Source: an uncultured Bacilli bacterium
GTDB taxonomy: Bacteria; Bacillota_I; Bacilli_A; RF39; UBA660
Reading direction: 5' to 3'
NCBI GenBank assembly: GCA_949425635.1
Contig: CASPWD010000008.1
Location: 46,832-110,831, forward strand
DNA length: 64,000 nt
This document shows, piece after piece, positions 17,346 through 24,754 of the stretch. The translations under genes were made by a program, and so were the position numbers. The stretch's first letter is position 1. Every line of letters starts with the position of its first letter. The notes under the pieces were generated by a model, which did not search any database, was not told where the DNA came from, and worked only from the letters and a program-made list of their open reading frames with translations.

Positions 17346-17648
17346 TTAAAACATTGTTCCAATATTAGAAGATATACTTGTCACAGTTTCGTCATAGTCA
17401 TTCGCTGTCTTAATTAAGTCATTTCCTACTTCTCTTACTAAGTTGGAAGCTTTTTCTAAATCTGCTTTAAAATTAGATGCCGCTTGATTGAAGTTGTCTG
17501 ATGATACACCACTCCATATTTCTGGTGATGTTATTCTTTCATAAGCATTTTTATATGCGGCAATTAAATTATCGAAACTAACAGAATTTGAAACTATTCT
17601 ATCACCTAAGTTTCTTAGTTCATCACTATTCATTTTTAATGTACTCAT
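17346..17648 (-). CDS. WXG100 family protein
   Basis: A 100-residue protein with the turn EIWSGVSSDNFNQAA (W-S-G, about residue 41) between two helices, fitting the WXG100 fold. It is first in the operon, with TATGGAGGAATAT as SD and a promoter about 105 bp upstream. It likely pairs with another WXG100-type protein in the operon before export. Confidence 0.87.
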   Translation of the reverse strand: MSTLKMNSDELRNLGDRIVSNSVSFDNLIAAYKNAYERITSPEIWSGVSSDNFNQAASNFKADLEKASNLVREVGNDLIKTANDYDETVTSISSNIGTMF

Positions 17649-17752
17649 AATATTCCTCCATAAATTATTTTATAAGAATATTTTGGCTACATAGAGTTAC
17701 TATTTGCGTTTATTTATATAAGCCGACTTTTTAGTATATCCTTATACTTTTC

Positions 17753-17781
17753 ATTATAAGAAAAAAACAAGAATTAATCAA
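17753..17781 (-). promoter_or_regulatory. Promoter of the WXG100 operon
   Basis: Minus strand TTGATT, 17 bp, TATAAT. It gives a leader of about 100 nt before the first WXG100 gene. Confidence 0.8.
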
Positions 17782-17810
17782 TAAAAGTTAGTCATTCTCA
17801 ATATTAAAAA

Positions 17811-17837
17811 TGAAAGCCAGAAAATTTTTCTGGCTTA
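17811..17837 (-). terminator. Terminator of the C-terminally anchored protein gene
   Basis: Minus strand GCCAGAAAA, short loop, TTTTCTGGC, then TTTCATTTTT. It separates this gene from the WXG100 operon. Confidence 0.75.
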
Positions 17838-17862
17838 CTATTCTATAAATATTTTTTATAAA

Positions 17863-19233
17863 TTAGAACTGCATTTTACTTACTGCATAAATAGTTAAAA
17901 TTATTATACCTATTGTTATGAAAAGAACAGCTGCTACAATTCCAAGTAGTAATGTACTACCCTTTTCCTCTTCATATTCATCAGAAATATAATTGTTTGT
18001 GAAAGGAGCGATTCTTGATTTATAAAGAAGATTGTTATTTTCAAATTCTTCTCTTTCTTGTTGTGTGTCAGTTCTTTCTGCCTTTTTAGTTATAACTGCT
18101 TCTGAAATCATATTTATGTTTTCTGTTATAAGCTTATAATATTTATTATATTCGTTATATTCTAAATGTTCTTTAGATACTTGGTTAATTATAGATATTA
18201 ATGTATCTTTGTTATCAGAGATTAATCTTATGATACCTTTTACTTCGTCATAGCAAGTATTAATAATTGTATTAAGAAGTTCTCTTTTATTAACTATAAA
18301 GAAATTACAGATGGTGTTACCTTCACCAATAGCTGGTAAGTCAATTGTATACTTGTCATATGATGGTGACAAACGATAAGTATATTTTAGATTCTTTTTA
18401 TTTACCATTAAGCCGATGTTACTTAAATTATTATTTAAGCTATTCGTTAATAATTCAAATATTTTCATATTTAAATAATCATGTTTTAATTTAGAAATAT
18501 TCTCTTCTGTAATATCTGGAAGTGCTGCAAATAATTTAAAAACATACTCTAAGTTTGATTTATATTCTTCTTTATTTGGAATTGAAGCTAAACCATGTTT
18601 AATATTCTTATCATGATATTCTAATAGTTCTTGAGTTAAAGTGAATTTAGGAGATTCTTCTTTAATAAATCTTAATGCTTCTTCTAAACTTAAGAATCTT
18701 TCATTTTTTTCAACAAATGATAAATTCATTACTCCTTGTGGATTCATTTTTTCATCAAATATACGATATGTTTTGGCGTAATCTATGTTTAAAAGAAAAG
18801 CAATGTCACTCATTATAAGTTCATAATCATTATTAACACTGTTTTCTTTTTTAAAGCCTTTTGTTTTATTATTAACGTTTACTAGTTTTAAAAATGGACT
18901 TACATCTTCAAGATCTTGAAGGTATGCTTGTTCTAAAACCTTTACCCCTTGCTCATAAGATAATAAATAGCAGTTGTTACCTTTTTTTAGTTTATCAATA
19001 CTTGAAAGATAATATTCTCTTAAGGAAGCTAGTTGATTGTTATGCTTAATCTTACGAACTTGATTAGAAAATTTATTATCGATTAGATTGCTTATTTCAG
19101 TTAAAGTTTTATCTGTGGCAGCTAATTCTGAAGCTAGTGTGTTTATTTTTTCATCACTATAAATCTTGCCAAGTTCTTTCAACTCAACCAAACGATCTTT
19201 AATATGTTTTATGATAAGTTCTTTTCTATTCAT
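17863..19233 (-). CDS. Uncharacterised C-tail-anchored protein
   Basis: A 456-residue protein. About 400 residues are soluble, mostly helical and Lys/Glu/Asn-rich. The last 30 residues form a membrane helix (TLLLGIVAAVLFITIGIIIL) ending at Phe. A basic N-terminus (MNRKELIIKHIKDR) and no signal peptide suggest the soluble part is cytoplasmic. EssB of type VII systems also has a soluble domain followed by one membrane helix, but I see no sequence match, so this is only an analogy. It has its own promoter and terminator, between the WXG100 operon and the pilus locus. Confidence 0.7.
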   Translation of the reverse strand: MNRKELIIKHIKDRLVELKELGKIYSDEKINTLASELAATDKTLTEISNLIDNKFSNQVRKIKHNNQLASLREYYLSSIDKLKKGNNCYLLSYEQGVKVLEQAYLQDLEDVSPFLKLVNVNNKTKGFKKENSVNNDYELIMSDIAFLLNIDYAKTYRIFDEKMNPQGVMNLSFVEKNERFLSLEEALRFIKEESPKFTLTQELLEYHDKNIKHGLASIPNKEEYKSNLEYVFKLFAALPDITEENISKLKHDYLNMKIFELLTNSLNNNLSNIGLMVNKKNLKYTYRLSPSYDKYTIDLPAIGEGNTICNFFIVNKRELLNTIINTCYDEVKGIIRLISDNKDTLISIINQVSKEHLEYNEYNKYYKLITENINMISEAVITKKAERTDTQQEREEFENNNLLYKSRIAPFTNNYISDEYEEEKGSTLLLGIVAAVLFITIGIIILTIYAVSKMQF

Positions 19234-19258
19234 GTTACATACCTTCTATTCTTATAAA

Positions 19259-19288
19259 ATTATAACATGTAATAAGAGGTTTCTTCAA
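19259..19288 (-). promoter_or_regulatory. Promoter of the C-tail-anchored protein gene
   Basis: Minus strand TTGAAG, 18 bp, TATAAT with a TGT extended -10. Confidence 0.75.
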
Positions 19289-19290
19289 CG

Positions 19291-19324
19291 AAAAAAAGTT
19301 AAATTATCACTAATTCAACTTTTA
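19291..19324 (-). terminator. Terminator of the pilin-tadZ unit
   Basis: Minus strand AAAAGTTGAATTA-GTGA-TAATTTAACTTTT, with one G-U pair, followed by T residues, just after the TadZ-like stop. Confidence 0.8.
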
Positions 19325-19328
19325 TAAA

Positions 19329-20414
19329 TTATTCTTTAACTATACCAAATAATCTTGTAGCTCTACTAGTTTCACCAACTGGTCTGTTTTTATCGAAACC
19401 AAGTTTATTTAATAGCTCGTCTAATACACGATGTTTATCCTTTTTATCATCTAAAGGAGGTATATTATGGAATACACTACATCTTGCTTCTCCTTCAAAA
19501 TCACGAATATCTGATTGATCTAGTAAGCTTTTATTTAGAACTATTTTCATTCCTTTAATCTTATCAAGGATGTTTCGATCTCTTCTAATCATCTTATTAA
19601 GCATTAGAGTCGAAGGTTCGATTAAATAAAGCATTTCAGTACAGTTAGCTTCTTCAGCACTACTATTTATATCTATTAAAATAACATTATAGTTGTTAAT
19701 CGGATTATCTAATATTGTTCGTAATTCTCGACTACTAACGCTTTTCAAATCTGGATCGTTAAAATATAGAAAATCATTTTTATCTAATTCAAGTCCTAGA
19801 ACTGAATAATGTTCAGATAATTGTTTTTTTAACATATAAAGAAGAGTTGTAGCTCCAGCATGGTCTGTTAAGTCTTTTATTCCAATTACTCTTGTTCCAC
19901 CAATGCTTGGCATACTTATGCTAGAATTAATAAAACTTTTTTCATTTCCAGTATTTGAGTTAAAGCCAAACATCCCTTTGCTATTTCTTGCTTGTTGTTG
20001 AGGTTGTTCCATCATTTGATTACTTGAACCTAACATGTGAAATTGAGCTACATCTTTGTACGTATTTGGGTTATCTATTAGATATGCGATTGCGTCTATA
20101 TTTCTTGTAAAGTTATAAATTCCCATTGAAACTAATTCAGATAAATATTGCTGAGAATTTACAACTGGTGAATCATCTAATAATAGAATTACTTTTGACA
20201 TATCCATTCCAAAAGACAATCTTTGAATTTGCGATATATCTTGGTATCCTGATATTGCTGTAATATCAAGAATCATTTTGTTAAAGAAGAAATTATCAAA
20301 CTGTGCAATTAAATCATCAACTTGGAATTCTCCATCAATTGTTTTTATTAAATCTATTTTTGTACTTAGGCTTGATAACATTGCTGAATATTTGTTAGAA
20401 ACAATAACATTCAT
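19329..20414 (-). CDS. TadZ/CpaE-like pilus localisation protein with degenerate P-loop
   Basis: A 361-residue protein. Residues 1-120 look like an atypical receiver-type alpha/beta domain (ILDITAISGYQDISQIQRL, then VILLLDDSPVVNSQQYLSEL). From about 165 there is a MinD/ParA-like domain: TRVIGIKDLTDHAGATTLLY, then YSVLGLELDKND and YNVILIDINSS. The Walker A position reads TDHAGATT instead of KGGxGKTT, so the P-loop Lys is missing. TadZ/CpaE proteins recruit Tad pilus machinery, and several have atypical Walker A motifs. It is last in the four-pilin unit. Assignment rests on fold pattern and context. Confidence 0.7.
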   Translation of the reverse strand: MNVIVSNKYSAMLSSLSTKIDLIKTIDGEFQVDDLIAQFDNFFFNKMILDITAISGYQDISQIQRLSFGMDMSKVILLLDDSPVVNSQQYLSELVSMGIYNFTRNIDAIAYLIDNPNTYKDVAQFHMLGSSNQMMEQPQQQARNSKGMFGFNSNTGNEKSFINSSISMPSIGGTRVIGIKDLTDHAGATTLLYMLKKQLSEHYSVLGLELDKNDFLYFNDPDLKSVSSRELRTILDNPINNYNVILIDINSSAEEANCTEMLYLIEPSTLMLNKMIRRDRNILDKIKGMKIVLNKSLLDQSDIRDFEGEARCSVFHNIPPLDDKKDKHRVLDELLNKLGFDKNRPVGETSRATRLFGIVKE

Positions 20415-20431
20415 TTAATATATTCTCCTTT

Positions 20432-21043
20432 CTATGATCTGGTTGGGGCGGTAATAAAGAAGTCTTCATCAGTAGAAGAGTTAAGATCTATTGTATCTTC
20501 TGCTGGGTTGTAAATTTCATCGGTCATTCCCTCGACTCTTATAGAGAAAAAATCTGACAAAACTGGAACTTCAAATTTATAAAACAATCTTACTTTGTAA
20601 TATAAACTATTATTTTGTTTTCCTTTTTCCTTACTCTCGTATTTTGCAATACAATAGTAATACTTTTTTTTTGGATCAGCTGGTTCTATATCTCCTGCTC
20701 CATTTACTTCGTTACCATAAATTCCTGTTACTCCTGACCAATTACCACCATTTTGAGGGCAATATCCTTCAGCTTCGTAGGCACTTCCTCTTAAATATAA
20801 ATTGATTGTTTGGAAGGCCCCAACATCTACTGTCATTGATTGACCTGTTAATTTTGATGCTTCTGATGAAGCATGACCTGGATTATCTGTTAATCCGTGA
20901 TGTTTTTGGATTATTGTTAATACTTCATTTTTTAATTTAAAAGATCTGGAATAGTTAATAGTAATTGTTATAAAACATGCAAAAATAAGGATAAAAATTA
21001 AGATTAAACTTAATAGCCAAATACTTGATATACTTTGTTTCAT
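20432..21043 (-). CDS. Tad-associated pilin-like membrane protein
   Basis: A 203-residue protein with a very short N-terminus (MKQSISS), one membrane helix (IWLLSLILIFILIFACFI), then NYSRSFKLKNEVLTIIQKHH, a pilin-like amphipathic helix. The extracytoplasmic domain has GYCPQNGGNWSG and FFSIRVEGMTDE. It is a clear paralogue of the next gene (NYSR.F..K.E, CP..GG.W and an F.I...G.T pattern). This resembles minor pseudopilins of the TadE/TadF kind. It is 17 bp from tadZ. Confidence 0.7.
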   Translation of the reverse strand: MKQSISSIWLLSLILIFILIFACFITITINYSRSFKLKNEVLTIIQKHHGLTDNPGHASSEASKLTGQSMTVDVGAFQTINLYLRGSAYEAEGYCPQNGGNWSGVTGIYGNEVNGAGDIEPADPKKKYYYCIAKYESKEKGKQNNSLYYKVRLFYKFEVPVLSDFFSIRVEGMTDEIYNPAEDTIDLNSSTDEDFFITAPTRS

Positions 21044-21069
21044 TTTCTCACCTCATAAATGCTTTATTA

Positions 21070-21573
21070 TTAACTTGAAAGTTTAGTGTCGTATGGTAAT
21101 TGAACAACTGCGGTTTCCCCTGATATTGTAATTGTGAATATTTGTCTAAGGATTGGCCAATCTAGCTTAAAAAATACTGCTACACTATAATAGGCTCTTT
21201 CAGGGTGACCAATTGGGCCATCAGCTACGGCTGTGTTTGAAGTTCTTGTTACTAGATCGTGCTTTTGAATACAGTAAGCGGCATCTCCTGTACCATAACC
21301 TGTCGCTGACCCATCTAGTGTAAATCCTTCCCATTCTCCACCATCTTCTGGACATTTTCCAGTAGAATTATAAGCTATACCAGACAAATAATTATAAATT
21401 GCCTCTGTACTTTGTTCATTAACACCTTTATAATGTTCTATCATCAAAACTATTTCATCTTTAATTCTAAAACATCTAGAATAGTTTGTTGATACACTAA
21501 CAAATGTTGCAAAGACAGCTATAAAGACAAGTACAATACCATAAATCCACGTTCCACCTATCGCTTCTTTCAT
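21070..21573 (-). CDS. Tad-associated pilin-like membrane protein (paralogue)
   Basis: A 167-residue protein: MKEAIGGTW, a membrane helix (IYGIVLVFIAVFATFVSV), NYSRCFRIKDEIVLMIEHYK, then a globular part with GKCPEDGGEWEGFT and FTITISGETAVV. It is a paralogue of the downstream 203-residue protein, somewhat shorter. It is probably a minor pilin of the Tad-type pilus. Start follows AGAGGGTAGGTGTACAA. Confidence 0.7.
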   Translation of the reverse strand: MKEAIGGTWIYGIVLVFIAVFATFVSVSTNYSRCFRIKDEIVLMIEHYKGVNEQSTEAIYNYLSGIAYNSTGKCPEDGGEWEGFTLDGSATGYGTGDAAYCIQKHDLVTRTSNTAVADGPIGHPERAYYSVAVFFKLDWPILRQIFTITISGETAVVQLPYDTKLSS

Positions 21574-21581
21574 TTGTACAC

Positions 21582-21815
21582 CTACCCTCTATAAGGGCAT
21601 TCAAATAGTTCTTTAGCGTCATCTTGCGGATTATAACAATATGCCATTCCGTTTTCGTTATATCCTACATCACATATGGCATCTGAACATCTTGCCCCTT
21701 TTTGCATTCCTTCTCTTAACATTGGCCATATAACCATAAAGAAAACAGCCGATAGCAATGCAACGGCTGTAAGAACAATCACGGTAGCGTTCATATCTCC
21801 AGTAGCTTGTTTCAT
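21582..21815 (-). CDS. Flp-type small pilin-like protein
   Basis: A 77-residue protein: MKQATGDMN, a hydrophobic helix (ATVIVLTAVALLSAVFFMVI), then WPMLREGMQKGARCSDAICD and a short Cys-containing tail with four cysteines. Size and layout match Flp pilins, but the leader is only about six residues. It closely resembles the next gene, which suggests duplication of a pilin gene. Confidence 0.7.
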   Translation of the reverse strand: MKQATGDMNATVIVLTAVALLSAVFFMVIWPMLREGMQKGARCSDAICDVGYNENGMAYCYNPQDDAKELFECPYRG

Positions 21816-21847
21816 ATCATATCACCTGTTTTCTTGATTTTTAAAGA

Positions 21848-22114
21848 TTAATCTCTACAATTCTTTGAATAAGTCTTGCTTTCATATGTTGCTGTACATA
21901 TGAAACTTTGACAAGTTATTTGACCATCACCACTATCTAGTGCACCAGATGCTGTTTCATAGTTCCCTTTACTATTAACATTTGAACAAGCAGTGTTTAA
22001 TGCTAAATTTGATTGAATATTTGGCCAAACAAAGATTGTAAACAATAAACCTACTGCAGCAATTGCTACAACTGTAATAACAGTCATATTTAATTCTCCT
22101 GTTGCCTCTTTCAT
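21848..22114 (-). CDS. Flp-type small pilin-like protein (first of unit)
   Basis: An 88-residue protein: MKEATGELN, helix MTVITVVAIAAVGLLFTIFV, WPNIQSNLALNTACSN, then a domain with four cysteines (ACSN, TCQSFIC and NCRD). It is likely a major or minor pilin subunit. It is first in a unit with a strong promoter, consistent with abundant product. The prepilin peptidase is not encoded in the window. Confidence 0.7.
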   Translation of the reverse strand: MKEATGELNMTVITVVAIAAVGLLFTIFVWPNIQSNLALNTACSNVNSKGNYETASGALDSGDGQITCQSFICTATYESKTYSKNCRD

Positions 22115-22154
22115 TTATAAATCATTCCTCTCTCTATATTTTATTTATAGCATA

Positions 22155-22183
22155 ATTATAGAACATCATCTTTAAGAATGCAA
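22155..22183 (-). promoter_or_regulatory. Promoter of the pilin unit
   Basis: Minus strand TTGCAT, 17 bp, TATAAT. A TTGACA just upstream (22191..22196) is too far from the -10 to be its partner and falls in the preceding reading frame. Confidence 0.8.
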
Positions 22184-22193
22184 GACTAATGTG

Positions 22194-24707
22194 TCAACAA
22201 GAATTATTTTTCCTTCTTTCTACTACTATAAAAATTATTAATCCTACTAATCCTAAAATACTTAAAATAGTGCCTACTTTTAAACCTTTTGGAATATATT
22301 TGATTGTTATTTCGTGTTGTCCTTCTTCTAAATTAATTCCTGTTAAGGCATTATATAATTTAATTGGTTCTGTTTCTTCGCCATCTACTAAAATAGTGAA
22401 GCTCTCTTTATATGGAATTGTAAGAACTAATATTCCTTTTTCGGCTTCTATTGTTCCGCTAATTACCGATTTTTGCGTGCTAATATTGTCTAATTGCGAA
22501 TATTCTTTTAATAATGCTATGGCCTCCCTATATTTTTTTTCATTTAGTATTTTTGAAGCAAATTCATATTCCAAATCATTACTTGATTTAGATATAGAAG
22601 CCATTTTTGGTTCTGTGATGATTATTTCTATTTCTACCAAATCGTTCTTTTTTACTAAACACAAATTATCGACATAAGATTCAAATATTGTAAATTGACT
22701 CTTCTCAGTAACTCTTGTACCATTTATTTTGATATCATAATTTAAATATAAATCGCGATGATTAGGTGTTATTATTCCATCATTTTCTGATATAAAACTA
22801 TAACTGATAAGATATTTTTCTTGATTATATTGATCAAGAAATTTTTCTATATTAAAGTTTCCTATCTTTACTTCATCGTATAATTTAACTTCTTTTTTTA
22901 ATAAAGAGCTATATATTTTTTCAATGTTATTTGTATACTCAAAATCGGTAAGTTCTGGATTTTCCATATTGTCTGGTACAACAAAGCCAACACTTAAGGC
23001 ATCATTGTTTATATAAATATGTTCTTTTAATTTTGGATAATATGTACTTTTACCAACAATGTATTTAAAGCCAAATAAAGATGATAAAGCGGGACTTTCA
23101 TAAGCAGGATACATGTTATTTATTGTACTTGAAATATAACCTAATTTAGTTGATAGAAAGTCTCTGGTTTCCTCATCAAATGATGATGAATATATTGCTC
23201 CAGAATTATAATCAAAGAGCATCGAGTTGTTTGGACTAGAATTTGGAATAGAAATGCGGTAAAAAGACTCATCAGATTCTTTTAAATCGTTAATATATTC
23301 ACCTGCTTTTAAAAAGTCTTGACCATCTTCGTATGTATATGATGTTCTTTCATTTAATATACTATACCCATTATATATAATTTCCAATAATACACAACTT
23401 ATTACTATATATTTATAGTATTTGTTTTTTCTAGTAAACATATATATAAAAAACAATATAATACTCAAGTACAATCCTATAATATAGAGGTTTTGAGCTT
23501 CTATAACTTTGGCTTTAAAAGCAAAAGATGCTATTGCTAATATAGAAAAAATAATTAATATAATGTTTTTGGTTTTTTCTGTTATATTAATATTCTCCAT
23601 ATTTTCGAAACTTATGAAAGCGATAACTGTTAATAAGAAGACAAAAACGAAGATGTATCGATGTGAAAACCAAACTGGTTCTTGAAACATGTTCCATGAA
23701 TAGTCGATAAATTTAATTGATAGAGAAAATAGAAAAAATATAAGTAATGCTAAAGTTGCTTTTTTATTTTTGGCACTTATTTTTTTATTAAAGAAATATA
23801 ATATATTAAGAACTATTACAAATATTGTACAATAAATCATTGGGCTTCCGTTACTAAGCATGTCATATTTGGCATATGTTCCTGAAATTAAATTAGCTGG
23901 TAATGATAAAAGTGTAAAGAAATTTATCCCCAATAGTTTTTCAAATTCAAAGGTATTACCTCTTCCACCTATTAAACTATATATTTGAGGTATTAATATA
24001 ACACAGCTTAATAATCCACATAATAAACTACTTAATATGAATTTTTTTATTGTGTTTACGTTAAATTTATTACTTATATATGCTTTATAAATAAAGTAAA
24101 TTAAGCAGAATATGCATGTCATATAGCCAAAATAGAAATTTATTAAAATAGATATCCATAAAGTAAATATATACAAAATAGCTTTATTGTTATTGATTAG
24201 ATTGTCTATTCCTAATATTATTATAGGTAATAAAATAAATGAATCCATCCACATTATATGTACTGAACAAGCTATTCCATAACTTGATAAACTATATATT
24301 AAACTAAATAGAATTTGTTTCCACGTATATTTGTCTTTAGAAATACTATTTAAATATATACACATAGTTAAAGAAGATAGACCTATTCTTAAAAAAATTA
24401 AGAATGTAAAGAAGTCAAATATTTGATTTTCTTTAAATAATAGAAATAATAAGTTTAAAGGGCTATTCATGTATAATGTTCTAACGTTATAGAAATCGCT
24501 CCCCAAAAAAGAGTTTATGTTGTAAAAGAAATTTCCATTCAGTAAAGTTCTTATTGAATGAACTAAAAGTCCTGGATACATATATAATGAGTCTTCACTA
24601 TTAAAGATGTATTCTCCAAAAGGGACGCAATTAGCAATTGTTGAAATTAGTAAAAAGACACAAATTGCTAATAAGAATGTGATTAAATAGTATCTTGTTT
24701 TTTTCAT
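22194..24707 (-). CDS. YfhO family polytopic membrane protein (copy 2)
   Basis: An 837-residue protein with about 12 membrane helices in the first 480 residues, then an extracytoplasmic region and a final helix (VGTILSILGLVGLIIFIVVE). Conserved features include FGEYIFNSEDSLYMYPGLL near the N-terminus, HIMWMDSFILLPII in an early loop, and the C-terminal pattern LTIPYKESFTILVDGEET. YfhO proteins are GT-C-like; B. subtilis YfhO acts with CsbB and GtcA to glycosylate lipoteichoic acid. It forms a pair with the next gene, 47 bp apart. CsbB and GtcA are not in the window. Confidence 0.85.
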   Translation of the reverse strand: MKKTRYYLITFLLAICVFLLISTIANCVPFGEYIFNSEDSLYMYPGLLVHSIRTLLNGNFFYNINSFLGSDFYNVRTLYMNSPLNLLFLLFKENQIFDFFTFLIFLRIGLSSLTMCIYLNSISKDKYTWKQILFSLIYSLSSYGIACSVHIMWMDSFILLPIIILGIDNLINNNKAILYIFTLWISILINFYFGYMTCIFCLIYFIYKAYISNKFNVNTIKKFILSSLLCGLLSCVILIPQIYSLIGGRGNTFEFEKLLGINFFTLLSLPANLISGTYAKYDMLSNGSPMIYCTIFVIVLNILYFFNKKISAKNKKATLALLIFFLFSLSIKFIDYSWNMFQEPVWFSHRYIFVFVFLLTVIAFISFENMENINITEKTKNIILIIFSILAIASFAFKAKVIEAQNLYIIGLYLSIILFFIYMFTRKNKYYKYIVISCVLLEIIYNGYSILNERTSYTYEDGQDFLKAGEYINDLKESDESFYRISIPNSSPNNSMLFDYNSGAIYSSSFDEETRDFLSTKLGYISSTINNMYPAYESPALSSLFGFKYIVGKSTYYPKLKEHIYINNDALSVGFVVPDNMENPELTDFEYTNNIEKIYSSLLKKEVKLYDEVKIGNFNIEKFLDQYNQEKYLISYSFISENDGIITPNHRDLYLNYDIKINGTRVTEKSQFTIFESYVDNLCLVKKNDLVEIEIIITEPKMASISKSSNDLEYEFASKILNEKKYREAIALLKEYSQLDNISTQKSVISGTIEAEKGILVLTIPYKESFTILVDGEETEPIKLYNALTGINLEEGQHEITIKYIPKGLKVGTILSILGLVGLIIFIVVERRKNNSC

Positions 24708-24754
24708 TATATTTTACCTACCTTTTTTTAAATTAAACATTTTATTTTCTTATA

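Noticed and set aside
22191..22196. TTGACA as -35 for the pilin unit
   Set aside because: It is more than 30 bp from the TATAAT, while TTGCAT at exactly 17 bp fits better.
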